Shown here in pieces: positions 26,001-38,575 of a stretch of DNA of 64,000 nt (its first letter is position 1; every line of letters begins with the position of its first letter). This DNA is from Rutidosis leptorrhynchoides. Taxonomy: Eukaryota > Streptophyta > Magnoliopsida > Asterales > Asteraceae. Position numbers and translations under genes: made by a program. Location: positions 626,789,501-626,853,500 of the forward strand of contig NC_092335.1 of the NCBI RefSeq assembly GCF_046630445.1, read 5' to 3'. The notes under the pieces were generated by a model. The model saw only the letters and a list, made by a program, of their open reading frames with translations. It had not been told where the DNA came from and did not search any database.

Positions 26001-26142
26001 AAACCTTTATTGATAAAATAAAGGTTATGGTTGTTTTAAAAATGAATGCAGTCTTTGAAAAACGTCTCATATAGAGGTCAAAACCTCGCAACGAAATCAA
26101 TTAATATGGAACGTTTATAATCAATATGAACGGGACATTTCA
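22818..26142 (+). repeat. 3' LTR of family 1 copy 1, also the 5' LTR of the following chimeric unit
   Basis: A full-length LTR of 3325 bp, TGTAGTGACCC...GGGACATTTCA. Unlike a terminal 3' LTR, it is followed at 26145-26156 by another primer-binding site (TGGTATCCGAGC) and about 100 bp of family 1 leader. It is therefore an LTR shared with a second internal region downstream. Confidence 0.88.
23012..23081. repeat. (AT)n microsatellite in shared LTR
   Basis: An AT run interrupted by one GG, at the place equivalent to 13118-13188. Confidence 0.9.
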
Positions 26143-28961
26143 GTTGGTATCCGAGCGTTGGTCTTAGAGAACCAGAAAATTTGCATTAGTGTATCTTATC
26201 GAGTTTGTTAGGATGCATTAGTGAGTCTGGACTTCGACCGTGTTTTCATAATAAACCAAGTGTATTATTTAAATATATGTTTGATTTTACACTTTCATCA
26301 TCGATGTACTCGAAACTTTCCAAATAACATCATTCGTACCTGGCGAAGTTCACAAGAATTTCACAAAAACCAGCATCATGTATCAACAAATAACGAAGTA
26401 TTGATTCACAATATTATTGAAGAAATACTTATGTAATTTCTAAAGTTTTAGGGATTACTCAATTCTAGTTTCAACCATAAATCAGATGAGTTTAATTTAA
26501 TATTAACTCATTAAATCTATGTTACATCTAAAGAAAATATACACATATATATTTTCGTAAAGACTGTGATAAATTATTTTGTACAAAATATTAATTGTGA
26601 AAAAAATTTAACGGGTAGGTAATACCCGAGAGATATATAAATTCACAATTAATATGGTACATTCTTCGAATCTGATTCAGCAATCAACAACTATACACAC
26701 TATTTTCTCAACAATATACATTCTTTTATAAAAATCAAAACAACCATACTCGTTCAAATTCAATTACATATGCTGATCTTGAAATCGCAGAATTCAATTC
26801 GAAATATAATCAGTATCATCACTCTTAGATTCCTATATCTTTCCAAGTTATACTTTGACTTCAAAACTGTGCTAGAACATCATATGTATATTAATGATTA
26901 CAATCTGTGTTCAAACCCTCCGAAATTCCTAAAGACACTTCAAATAATGAACAATCGAGATGATGATTCAACCACATGTTACCCACAGTTATGTATCTGA
27001 AAAACTCTTGAAACCAAAGTAATAGTTTAACACGTATCCGTGCCAGACCCTTTGGCATTTATTAGCTAAAATAACTTTTCAATCTCTTTTCAAAGTAGCC
27101 AATTTTGTCACAACTCCAGCAAGTCGACTTTAACTTTTCAGTCGGACTAACCTTATTATAACCTTGATATATACGTTGCCATTTCGCCATCGTTACCGGG
27201 GAACCATTTATATTCCACCACATTAGAAGTAAACTTATCAGCAACCGTAATGATCTAGGATTTTCCGAAAAATCATCAAAACCCCATCATTTACTCATCT
27301 GCATCTTGTAACAGGAATTCCCATACGAATCATCGGGAATTAGCAATCAGTATTTTGAAATCTTGCAGCATGTCTACACCAACAGTTATATGTGTACATA
27401 TAACATCTATCTCCTGGACTTACATACTTCGAATGTGAAGTTTCTGAAAAATACCCTAAACTGCGAACTAGTTCTCGAAATTTTGAAAAAATGCCGATGA
27501 AGCAGCAAAAACTGTAAACGACCTTAACAGTAAAAAGTTTGATGATAAAGAATAGTGTGTTGGCAAAGCTCAGAAAAAGAGAAGGTTTGGAACTGGAAAA
27601 CGGATTGAGCCAGTTATGAAGGAGGCTGTGGACAAATCACAAAGACTAAACCGCCTTCAAAGAATCCAAATGATTCAGTATCTGCCGAAGTCATTAACGA
27701 ATACTTTGCTCCTGACTCTAAACCCTTGCGGACAATATTCTTCATCATCCTCTGATATTAGAAATTTTAAGATATCATCGTATCTTTCATTATAAATATC
27801 CTCCATATTTCTGAAGATATTTCCATAATTATTCTTATCCGAAATCATTTACCTCTTCGCACTATCTGTATTACATCATAAAAGAAACTATTTTTGTTTC
27901 TAAATTCTGAAACCTTCAAGTTTAAAATAAGAATGTTTTGAAGTAGTGTTGGAAACTGAAGCATGGGTTAGTATAATATAATGACACTTGATCAACGTGA
28001 TTATATTACAGTAAGTCCTGCTGAGTTTCTAAATGGAACGTGATGATTCACAGATCGTAACATCATCATGTGCCATGTTACACGATTCTGGTATTCTATT
28101 TAACCCCTAAGAATATCAAGAAAAATTTTTTCTTGATGATTCGGTCTTGTCCGAGGTATTCTAGTAATTTGACAATTCAAGATTTTGTCATTACAATTCC
28201 TTTCTTAAAACATTAATTATGTTCATTCCAAAATCCATACCTATAAATTCTGGACCATTATTCGCTTGACTTGAAGTCGGGAAGGGGAGACAAAAGTATG
28301 GAACTCTTGAATATACAAGAAAATATAAAGCTCGACAACAACACATAAATTACAAACCGTGCATATCAATACGTATTGCCACGTAGAGGCACGGGAGTAT
28401 TAAAATTACTATAACCCCAAGGTAATAGTAGAAATAAATAAAATCCTCCGGTGGTAGATAAAAGAGAAGAATGACAGATATGAAAGTGAGGAGTATATCA
28501 AGAATCAGTACTGGATGGAGCATATTGACGAATACTTTAAAATATGAGTTGAGGGAGAAAGAATAGAAGGTGTAAATTACAAGGAAATGAAAGGGGTGGA
28601 TTTATAGTAAAATATCCGACAGAGCAATCAAAACAGATTATCGCATTTAATCAAAGCGGATCCTAACTTCCTTAATTACCGAAGAACCAAATCTTATTAC
28701 GAAGATTTTCTCTAAATTCCTTGAATTTCGGAAATCAACCGTGACTATGTCATTGGTTAAAAAGAACGTGCATTTATTCATTTCATTCTTTTGTGATAAC
28801 TTCACTCGTACTCTTCACAAAAATCAAATTGCTTTATCTATATTACTTGATGATAATAAAACTCTAATTTTCAACTCGTATACGTCATGAAAACATACTT
28901 ATTGTCAGCCATGACCATCCCATTAAAATTTCGGGATGAAATTTCTTTAACGGGTAGGTAC
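26143..28961 (+). mobile_element. Chimeric internal region C: family 1 leader joined to family 2 interior
   Basis: Positions 26143-26247 repeat the family 1 leader (primer site TGGTATCCGAGC through GGACTTCGACCGTGTTTT). From about 26250 the sequence leaves family 1. From about 26330 it aligns, diverged, with the reverse complement of family 2 internal regions A and B, including AACGGGTAGGTAATACCCGAG from 26610. It ends in a polypurine region (AATTTCGGGATGAAATTTC, then AACGGGTAGGTA at 28949-28960) before an LTR. The 148-codon family 2 ORF is absent. No pol motifs are seen. Confidence 0.7.
27062..27244 (-). pseudogene. Antisense gag zinc-knuckle remnant inside family 2 interior
   Basis: A 60-codon minus-strand frame reads CWSCDKIGYFEKRLKS, a retroviral CX2CX4HX4C knuckle in which His has become Tyr and the last Cys has become Leu. 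It runs opposite to the host element. Equivalent residues (CWSCDKISYFGKGLQ) are encoded on the plus strand near 1176 and 7895, again antisense to the element there. It is likely a fossil of another retroelement's gag carried by the whole family. Confidence 0.45.
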
Positions 28962-29130
28962 TGTGACAACCCGGAAAATTCCAACCATATTTAAACTTTA
29001 TCTTTATATTATTCCGACACGATAAGTAAAGTTTATTAAGTTAAATCTCAAGAATTTTAAACTGTGTTCATACATTCATTATAACCTCGACCAAATTTTT
29101 GACTATTCACGAACCGTTATATATAAATAG

Positions 29131-29135
<5 letters not shown>

Positions 29136-29187
<52 letters not shown>
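29136..29187. repeat. (AT)n microsatellite in LTR C
   Basis: An AT dinucleotide run of about 50 bp near the start of the LTR, in the relative position of the AT tracts in the family 1 LTRs. Confidence 0.9.
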
Positions 29188-29188
<1 letters not shown>

Positions 29189-30683
29189 CTTGAGAATATT
29201 AATAATGTATTAAACGTATAATACTTTACATGAACATATTTGTTTCAATATGTTTATCGATAAAATTAAAAGATAATATCAAATGATTGATTTATCATAT
29301 ACATTGTGATATGATTACGGGTCCATGTTATGAGGTCCACTGTGATTTAAAAAATCTATTCTTTTTGACAAAATTCGAAAAATGGTAAAGTGATTTATAA
29401 GTAAGAACGTGGAGTGTAAATAACTTAGATGTTGGATATCGACAAGTTAAGTAACTCGACATTTTTCATTAAGATGATTTCATACATTTATTTAACCTTT
29501 GGACTTTACCCCATGCTTTACCAACAGACTGTAATTTAAAAACTTGAAACCTATTATGAATATATATGATTCTACTTTTCTAAAACGTTTTATGATATAA
29601 CGATTTTTATTATTTTAACCTTTAAACAAAATGATTCTTAAATATATTTAGTTTTGGAAAATAAAATTATCATATTTATTTGATTTAGTTTCAAACGTAC
29701 AAAAATGTTTTCAGTTTAAAAAAGAACTTTATTATTAAAACGTATATAACTATTATAAATATCTAGAACCACTTTTGACAACTCATTACTTAACCAGTAT
29801 GATAAAGATAGAGATATTTATATTTTATTTTATTAAATATATATAACGATTTAAATTAATATTATATATATTTATATGCGTATTATACCTACATAGTTTT
29901 ATGCTTTTACTATACTTAAACTTTATCTTTACTTTATTTTTACTTTACTTTAACTTTAATAATTCACTTTAATAATTCATACTTTAATAATTCACTTTAA
30001 TAATTCATACTTTAATAATTCACTTTAATAATTCACTTTAATAATTCAAAAATCTATTATAAATAGAATCCAATAGGTTTCATTATTTCATAGAAACTTA
30101 AAAATATTTTTCTCTAAACTCTCTCAATCGATTTACATATATATATTTACTTCGTATTATTTCAAGATATTATTAGTATACATAAAATATTACGACGAAG
30201 TGCTGTCCGAGTGATTTCGAAATTGTTTTTCGAGCGGGATAGAGCTAAGGAAATTATGGGTTATAGCTATGGAGGTTATGGGTATGGTTCGGGAGTATTG
30301 CTCGTGAGTCAAACTAGTGTTTATCATCCTCGTTGCGTCTACATACTTTTCCTGCAATCTTGAATCTTAATAATGATAGGTGAGCACTCATAACTTAACT
30401 TTTATATATTATTAGTGTATCCCTGACTAGTGCTCGAGTATATAGGATTATGCATGCTTATACATTCGTTATTGTCATTAGATAGGTTATGTCGAATCTT
30501 GAATTAAATACATATGCTATTAAGATAAGGTATATGATATGCATGTCGTTGGAAAGCTAGCGAAAAATTGAGAACTTTTCATTTAGATATCGAATGGTTT
30601 CGATGAACGGTTTAGAAGTTATAGTCAATTGAATTTTTGTAAAAGTGATTATTATTATCGTCGTTATTATCGTCGTTATAATC

Positions 30684-30685
30684 TA

Positions 30686-30777
<92 letters not shown>

Positions 30778-30854
30778 CATTGTCGTTATTAATAAAAGAT
30801 ATTATTGTTATTTTTATTATTATTATTATCGTTATTATCGTTAAGGTTATAATT

Positions 30855-30901
<47 letters not shown>

Positions 30902-30902
30902 C
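30684..30902. repeat. (ATT)n microsatellite cluster in LTR C
   Basis: Trinucleotide runs at about 30684-30777 and 30857-30901, with degenerate ATT-rich sequence between and continuing past 31391. Apparent poly-Ile and poly-Asn frames here are artefacts of the repeat. Confidence 0.95.
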
Positions 30903-32759
30903 ATTCAAATAGTTATTAGTATTATCATTAATATTATTATCATTAGTATTATTATAATTAAAACTAATATTAGTAACATCTAATTATTATGATTACTATT
31001 ATTATTATTATTAATATGAACGCGATATAAAAGACGACTAAAAGCTATTAAACGAAGCGATTAGAAAATAATGAGTATGAGTATCATGATGAAATTAAGA
31101 TACTGTAAGATATTGATTTAAAGGAAAAAATATCGTTTTCATTATTTTACTATTATTATTATTAAAAGAATTATTAATATTAAAACTTTCATTTTTACTA
31201 AAATTATTAATTTTGATAAAATATCATTGTTAATATGAAACTTCATTATTATTATCATTTTAGTACTATTATTAATAAAAATTATCATTTTATCATTTTT
31301 AGAAAATATAATTATTGTTATTTTTATTAGTAGAATAATAATAATTATTATAAAATAATACAACTTTTACTTATTATTATTATTATTATTATCAATATTA
31401 TTTTATCAAATAAATATGTGATACAAAGATATTTTACTACGTATAATATAATTACATTAATAATACCTATCATATTATTTTTATGATATTAAATGAACTT
31501 TATAAATTTTATTACTTAAGATATATAAAAGTATATTTTTATTATATAAATTTTAATATAAAATTTTATTTATTAATAAAAGAATAATATTATTTACTTT
31601 AATAAAATCTGTTAAAAATATTTAAATATATAAAACGACTATATTTAAACTATATAATAATCATGTATAAATTTTGGAAGACATTTTGGTCAATATGACT
31701 TTTCTTGACTTTTGCATATTTAGTCTCGAGCATTAGGATTGTGATACACTATGACTTGACCTAAATTGTCATATAAATATATATAATTAATATAGATTCG
31801 TGAATCCAAGTCCAACCTTGCACTTGTTCAATGCCATCATATGCTTAATTGCTACGAAATACAATATTGTGAGTTTCATTTGCTCCCTTTTTAAATGCTT
31901 TTGCAATATATATTTTTGGGACTGAGAATACATGCGCTGCTTTTATAAATATTTTACGAAATAGACACAAGTAATCGAAACTACATTATATGGTTGGATT
32001 ATCGAAACTGAATATCGCCCCTTCAAGTCTGGTAACCTAAGAATTAGGAAAATAGCCCCTAATTGACGCGAATCCTAAAGATAGATCTATGGGCCTAAAA
32101 AACCCCATTCTGGAATTTGGAATGCTTTAGTACTTCGATTTAAATGGTGATTGCGATTGCCAATATTTATGGCATACTTGCGAGTATGCGGGGGATATTC
32201 TATATGCATTATGTTAATGTCGGTTATCAGGCGTCCATCATATGAATGATTTTTATGCACTTGCGAGTGTAATGAGATTTATGGAAAAATGAGAATCTTG
32301 TGGTCTATTATATAAATGGGAAATGATTGATTATGATAAACTAATGATCTCACCAACCTTTTGATTGACACTTTAAAGCATGTTTATTCTCAGGTATTAA
32401 GAAATTCTTCCGTTGTGCATTAGCTCATTTTAAGGATATTACTTGGAGTCATTCATGGCATATTTCGAAAGACGTTGCATTCGAGTCGTTGAGTTCATCA
32501 AGATTATTATTAAGTCAATTATAGTTGGATGTATTATGAAATAGTATGCATGCCGTCAACTTTCGATGTAAAGAAAGTTTGTCTTTTGAAAACGAATGCA
32601 ATGTTTGTAAAATGTATCATATAGAGGTCAAATACCTCGCGATGTAATCAACTATTGTGAATCGTTTATAATGTATATGAACGGGTCCTTTCATTTTAGT
32701 GCGGCTAGGATCGTTAACCTAACAAATAACCCGAAGTTCTCTTTATATATTACGCAGCG

Positions 32760-32850
32760 TGTGCAACCGTGCGGTTGCACCCCTGCAACCGTGCGGTTGC
32801 ACTGTGTATCCGTATCTGTACGGTTGCATACCTGCAACCGTACGGTTGCA
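32760..32850. repeat. Cluster of 18-bp palindromic units (TGCAACCGTRCGGTTGCA)
   Basis: Two copies of TGCAACCGTGCGGTTGCA, one half unit (TGTACGGTTGCA) and one perfect palindrome (TGCAACCGTACGGTTGCA) lie within about 90 bp. Spacers are short and C-rich or T-rich (CCCC; CTGTGTATCCGTATC; TACC). They begin about 65 bp after the LTR end at 32693. Confidence 0.85.
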
Positions 32851-34965
32851 TTCCAGCAGCGAAGATTAAACGTATAAGCGTTCCAACTTGATCGTAATGA
32901 ACCTTGGGACTATAATGCACCAACAAAAACATTTCATTTTTGTTCAAATCAAGCAAACTTCATGTCTTGAAAACTTACTGTATTATTTTATTTTATAATT
33001 ACTAATCACTAAAAAGCTATCGTACTGTACTGAAATATTGTACATAAATATAACCGTCAACAGCTTTAATAATAGCCATCATGTCCTTAGAAAATCACAA
33101 ACTTATATATATTTTCTTCTATTTTTAATGACGACCCACGTATCTAGAGACAAAAATAAAAAAATATATGTAGATGCTTTATCACTCCCAACTCCTACAA
33201 TATATCAATTATAGTGTATTAGAAATTGTGAATTAATTGCCAAACATCTCATAATTATGAATATTAGTCTCCCTCGTATGATTTTATATTTAAATAGTTA
33301 GGACGTATATATGAAAATTTTATATTAATACTTAATTTTCGTGAATTGTCATCGTTATTCGTAAATTATGACTTCGCCTCTGCATATAACTCATATGAAT
33401 GTCGCTAAAAATTATATGTATGCATAAAGTATTTGCGACGGATGGTATTATTTTTTAAAATTGGGTAATTTTATAATGTACAAACAAATTATTTGTGAGC
33501 TGGTAAGAGAATATTCGGTACAAGATTGATAATTAAATTGTTGATAACTATAAAGAATTCGGATGCACGTTGCGGCGGTTGCATTTAGATATACGTTGCT
33601 TGGTATGTAATGTATCTAATGGCACGCGCGTTGCAGTCGATGGAACATTTTAACGTCTTTTACGAAACTAACGTTGAGCGAGAAGTGAGAAAAAATTTGC
33701 GAACAAAAAAAAGGGCAGAAGGACTCGAAATCGGGTCTTTTCCCTTACAAACTCTTAGACTTACCACTTGCTTTAGCCATCTACTTCATATAGTTAGTTG
33801 GGTTTGTATAATTTATCCAAAAATTTTCCTTTTAAAAAAACTCTGTTTCGAATATAATTGGTTGCATTTTGTTTGTAAAATTATTTCGAGTTAAATGGTG
33901 ATGACGGAGAAACCCAACTCACAGCGGGAAAAAAAAAAAGATAAATCCTCTCAAAAAATTGGGTTAGTATTATTTAATAATTATTATATTAATTGAAAAG
34001 TTACAAATTAGTCCCCCTAAGTTACCATTTATACTCCTGTTTTACCCCTAAACATTTACACATTTTACCCTTCAACTATATGTCTTTTGACCATTTTTTC
34101 CCTACCCAAAAACGCATTCATCAATGAGTAATACGTTTAAAATTTTGGTTGTCTTAGTAAATATGGAAATATGATTGTGAATGCCTTTATGGTGTTGACA
34201 TGATAGCTATAGTATGAGTCTAATTATGTGAGTGATGGATTTGATATTTGACATTATGACAATTGTATGTTAAATTACTAATATGATTTTAAGATGTTAA
34301 GGAAGTTTTAAAAGGACTAAGCTAAGAATGGAGCTCGGGTGAAAGGCCGGATTATGAGTCCTTAAATGACTAAATGGAGAAGTATCGATAAGGCAAACAA
34401 GTCACGAGGATCAATACAGGTACGTGGAGATACACCACATGTTATACATAATGGGTAAGCAAGGTAAGTTACCTTACGGATGTTGATAAACATAATTTTG
34501 TAACGTTTTGTGCATGTATTATATTGTGGTAGATGTATGTATTGTAGTTACGAGTATATCCTAAATAATATGATGTGTATGACATGTTATGAAGCAAAGA
34601 TTGGATTTGTTTTGGTTTTTGTTAGGGATTAAAACTGAAGATGAAATGGAGAAGAGCGAAAAAAGATGTGTATAAAGTAGAGAAAAATTGAAAAGATAAA
34701 AACACTCCCAACTGCTTTGCACATGTGTTGAGTTCGCTAATGTTAGGGTCATTTATGAAATAATATATAGTTCGAAGTCAACGTAGTTAAAAAAATATTT
34801 AAGGTCAACTACACTATTTAGTACAAAGTTGAGGGATCAACTACAAAATTTTGTCCGACTAATATAATATAAAATATATTTTGAAATGTAATATCCAACT
34901 ATAAGAGCATACGGTGTCCAAGTATTTTCTCACCGTCCTTTAAAAATTGATTGAGGGTACACGAC

Positions 34966-34982
34966 CCCCCCCCCCCCCCCCG
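34966..34982. repeat. Poly-C run
   Basis: A homopolymer of about 16-17 C, just upstream of the CCCACCGTC hairpin. Its length is liable to sequencing or assembly error. Confidence 0.85.
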
Positions 34983-35004
34983 GTGTCCATTTCACCATTT
35001 GCTT

Positions 35005-35030
35005 CCCACCGTCCATCCATCGACGGTGGG
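35005..35030. repeat. Hairpin, possible MITE remnant
   Basis: The stem CCCACCGTC (35005-35013) pairs with GACGGTGGG (35022-35030) around an 8-base loop. The words CGGTGTCC and CACCGTCC occur repeatedly over the preceding 120 bp, starting at TAAGAGCATACGGTGTCC. That opening word resembles ends of small plant DNA elements, but no second end was found before copy 2 interrupts the locus. Confidence 0.4.
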
Positions 35031-35096
35031 TTTGTGAGTTTTTTTTTCTCTTTTTAAATTATTCTATTTTATTATTTATTATTGGTCCACATCACT

Positions 35097-35101
35097 GAAA
35101 T
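35097..35101. other. Target-site duplication, left (GAAAT)
   Basis: GAAAT directly precedes the left LTR. The same five bases directly follow the right LTR at 48570-48574. Five bases is the usual size for plant Ty3/gypsy integration. Confidence 0.88.
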
Positions 35102-38100
35102 TAAAATGTCCCGTTCTTATTGATTAAAAACGTTCCATATTAATTGATTTCGTTGCGAGGTTTTGACCTCTATATGAGACGTTTTTCAAAGACTGCATTC
35201 ATTTTTAAAACAAACCATAACCTTTATTTCATAAATAAAGGTTTAAAAAGCTTTACGTAGATTATCAAATAATGATAATCTAAAATATCCTGTTTACACA
35301 CGACCATTACATAATGGTTTACAATACAAATATGTTACATCGAAATCAGTTTCTTGAATGCAGTTTTTACACAATATCATACAAACATAGACTCCAAATC
35401 TTGTCCTTATTTTAGTATGCAACAGCGGAAGCTCTTAGTATTCACCTGAGAATAAACATGTTTTAAACGTCAACAAAAATGTTGGTGAGTTATAGGTTTA
35501 ACCTATATATATCAAATCGTAACAATAGACCACAAGATTTCATATTTCAATACACATCCCATACATAGAGATAAAAATCATTCCTATGGTGAACACCTGG
35601 TAACCGACATTAACAAGATGCATATATAAGAATATCCCCATCATTCCGGGACAACCTTCGGATATGATATAAATTTCGAAGTACTAAAGCATCCGGTACT
35701 TTGGATGGGGTTTGTTAGGCCCAATAGATCTATCTTTAGGATTCGCGTCAATTAGGGTGTCTGTTCCCTAATTCTTAGATTACCAGACTTAATAAAAAGG
35801 GACATATTCGATTTCGATAATTCAACCATAGAATGTAGTTTCACGTACTTGTGTGTATTTTGTAAATCATTTATAAAACCTGCATGTATTCTCATCCCAA
35901 AAATATTAGATTTTAAAAGTGGGACTATAACTCACTTTCACAGATTTTTACTTCGTCGGGAAGTAAGACTTGGCCACTGGTCGATTCACGAACCTATAAC
36001 AAATATGTACATATATATCAAAGTATGTTCAAAATATATTTACAACACTTTTAATACATTTTGATGTTTTAAGTTTATTAAGTCAGATGTCCTCGTTAGT
36101 AACCTACAACTAGTTGTCCACAGTTAGATGTACAGAAATAAATCGATATATATTATCTTGAATCAATCCACGACCCAGTGTATACGTATCTCAGTATTGA
36201 TCACAACTCAAACTATATATATTTTGGAATTAACCTCAACCCTGTATAGCTAACTCCAACATTCACATATAGAGTGTCTATGGTTGTTCCGAAATATATA
36301 TAGATGTGTCGACATGATAGGTCGAAACATTGTATACGTGTCTATGGTATCTCAAGATTACATAATATACAATACAAGTTGATTAAGTTATGGTTGGAAT
36401 AGATTTGTTACCAATTTTCACGTAGCTAAAATGAGAAAAATTATCCAATCTTGTTTTACCCATAACTTCTTCATTTTAAATCCGTTTGAGTGAATCAAAT
36501 TGCTATGATTTCATATTGAACTCTATTTTATGAATCTAAACAGAAAAAGTATAGGTTTATAGTCAGAAAAATAAGTTACAAGTCGTTTTTGTAAAGGTAG
36601 TCATTTCAGTCGAAAGAACGACGTCTAGATGACCATTTTAGAAAACATACTTCCACTTTGAGTTTAACCATAATTTTTGGATATAGTTTCATGTTCATAA
36701 TAAAAATCATTTTTCCAGAATAACAACTTTTAAATCAAAGTTTATCATAGTTTTTAATTAACTAACCCAAAACAGCCCGCGGTGTTACTACGACGGCGTA
36801 AATCCGATTTTACGGTATTTTTCGTGTTTCCAGGTTTTAAATCATTAAGTTAGCATATCATATAGATATAGAACATGTGTTTAGTTGATTTTAAAAGTCA
36901 AGTTAGAAGGATTAACTTTTATTTGCGAACAAGTTTAGAATTAACTAAACTATGTTCTAGTGATTACAAGTTTAAACCTTCGAATAAGATAGCTTTATAT
37001 GTATGAATCGAATGATGTTATGAACATAATTACTACCTCAAGTTCCTTGGATAAACCTACTGGAAATGAGAAAAATAGATCTAGCTTCAAAGGATCCTTG
37101 GATGGCTTGAAAGTTCTTGAAGCAGAATCATGACACGAAAACAATTTCAAGTAAGATTTCCACTCGAAATAAGATTGTTATAGTTATAGAAATTGAATTA
37201 AAGCTTGAATATGATTATTACCTTGTATTAGAAAGATAACCTACTGTAAGTAACAAAGGTTTCTTGATCTTGGATGATTACTTGGAATGGATTTAGAAAA
37301 CTTGGAAGTAAACTTGCAATCTTGGAAGTATTCTTGATTTTATGAAACTAGAACTTTTGAAATTTATGAAGAACACTTAGAACTTGAAGATAGGACTTGA
37401 GAGAGATCAATTAGATGAATAAAATTGAAGAATTAAAGTGTTTGTAGGTGTTTTTGGTCCTTGGTGTATGGATTAGATATAAAGGATATGTAATTTTGTT
37501 TTCATGTAAATAAGTCATGAATGATTACTCATATTTTTGTAATTTTATGAGATATTTCATGCTAGTTGCCAAATGATGGTTCCCACATGTGTTAGGTGAC
37601 TCACATGGGCTGCTAAGAGCTGATCATTGGAGTGTATATACCAATAGTACATACATCTAAAAGCTGTGTATTGTACGAGTACGAATACGGGTGCATACGA
37701 GTAGAATTGTTGATGAAACTGAACGAGGATGTAATTGTAAGCATTTTTGTTAAGTAGAAGTATTTTGATAAGTGTCTTGAAGTCTTTCAAAAGTGTATTA
37801 ATACATATTAAAACACTACATGTATATACATTTTAACTGAGTCGTTAAGTCATCGTTAGTCGTTACATGTAAATGTTGTTTTGAAACCTTTAGGTTAACG
37901 ATCTTGTTGAATGTTGTTAACCCATTGTTTATTATAACAAATGAGATGTTAAATTGTTATATTATCATGATATTATGATATATAATATATCTTAGTATGA
38001 TATATATACAGTTAAATATCGTTACAACGATAATCGTTACATATATGTCTCGTTTCGAAATCATTAAGTTAGTAGTCTTATTTTTACATATGTATTTCAT

Positions 38101-38539
38101 TGTTAATACACTTAATTATATATTTAATTATCATTTAACATAATTAACCAAGTGTATCAATATCTTAATATGATTCATATGTACCTAGTAAGACGTTGTT
38201 ATAACGATAATCGTTATATATATCGTTTTCGAGTTTCTTAAATTAATAGTCTCATTTTTATGTATATAACTCATTGTTAAAATACCTAATGAGATACATA
38301 CTTATAATAAAATCATGTTAACTATATATATAACCATATATATGTCATCGTATAGTTTTTACAAGTTTTAACGTTCGTGAATCACCGGTCAACTTGGGTG
38401 ATCAATTGTCTATATGAAACATATTTCAATTAATCAAGTCTTAACAAGTTGGATTGCTTAACATGTTGGAAACACTTAATCATGTAAAATAACAATCTCA
38501 ATTAATATATATAAACATGGAAAAGTTCGGGTCACTACA
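35102..38539 (-). repeat. 3' LTR of family 1 copy 2
   Basis: It ends next to the polypurine side of the internal region (38540). Its outer end reads TAAAATGTCCCG where the other LTR has TGAAATGTCCCG, a G-to-A change in the terminal dinucleotide. Confidence 0.9.
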
Positions 38540-38575
38540 GTACCTACCCGTTAAATAAATTTCGTTCTTAAATTT
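38540..38575 (-). other. Polypurine-tract region, family 1 copy 2
   Basis: On the minus strand, TTTAAGAACGAAATTTATTT and then AACGGGTAGGTAC run up to the 3' LTR. The purine block has lost the GGG found in copy 1. Confidence 0.65.

Larger units (their letters stand above)
12984..26142 (+). mobile_element. Ty3/gypsy LTR retrotransposon, family 1 copy 1 (Tekay-like chromovirus)
   Basis: This plus-strand element has a 5' LTR (12984-16249, lacking its first 61 bp), a primer-binding site, an acidic ORF, an F-box ORF, gag-pol, a polypurine region and a 3' LTR (22818-26142). The domain order protease, reverse transcriptase, RNase H, integrase marks Ty3/gypsy. A C-terminal chromodomain-like stretch after a GPF-type module suggests the Tekay chromovirus clade. 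Every protein frame is broken at least once, so it cannot move without help. No target-site duplication can be scored, because both outer boundaries abut other retroelement sequence. Confidence 0.88.
28962..32693 (+). repeat. Long LTR terminating chimeric unit C (family 2 relative)
   Basis: This LTR of about 3732 bp runs from TGTGACAACCCGG to GGGTCCTTTCA. Its last several hundred bases match the family 2 LTR end, while its first half differs and is swollen by AT and ATT tracts. It shares with the other LTRs the block GAGAATACATGC...TTTATAAAT...AATCCTAAAGATAGATCTAT. Flanking sequence beginning TTTTAGTGCGG follows; the left partner for a target duplication is not identifiable. Confidence 0.82.
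32694..35096. other. Gene-free interval between retroelements
   Basis: AT-rich sequence without a convincing gene. A 94-codon plus-strand frame at 33610-33894 has no recognisable family and no splice or codon support. The interval contains the palindrome cluster at 32760-32850, a C16-17 run at about 34966-34982 and a hairpin at 35005-35030. It resembles old, eroded intergenic DNA. Confidence 0.6.

Noticed and set aside
30629-30983. Poly-isoleucine and poly-asparagine frames
   Set aside because: Translations of ATT microsatellites.
33610-33894. 94-codon plus-strand frame between the retroelements
   Set aside because: No recognisable domain, no neighbours or splice signals that support it, and it lies in AT-rich intergenic DNA.
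35849-36064. Frames of 60-71 codons in the LTRs (CKSFIKPACILIPKILDF...)
   Set aside because: They are antisense to the element and overlap the conserved promoter block, so conservation is explained by the DNA signals.
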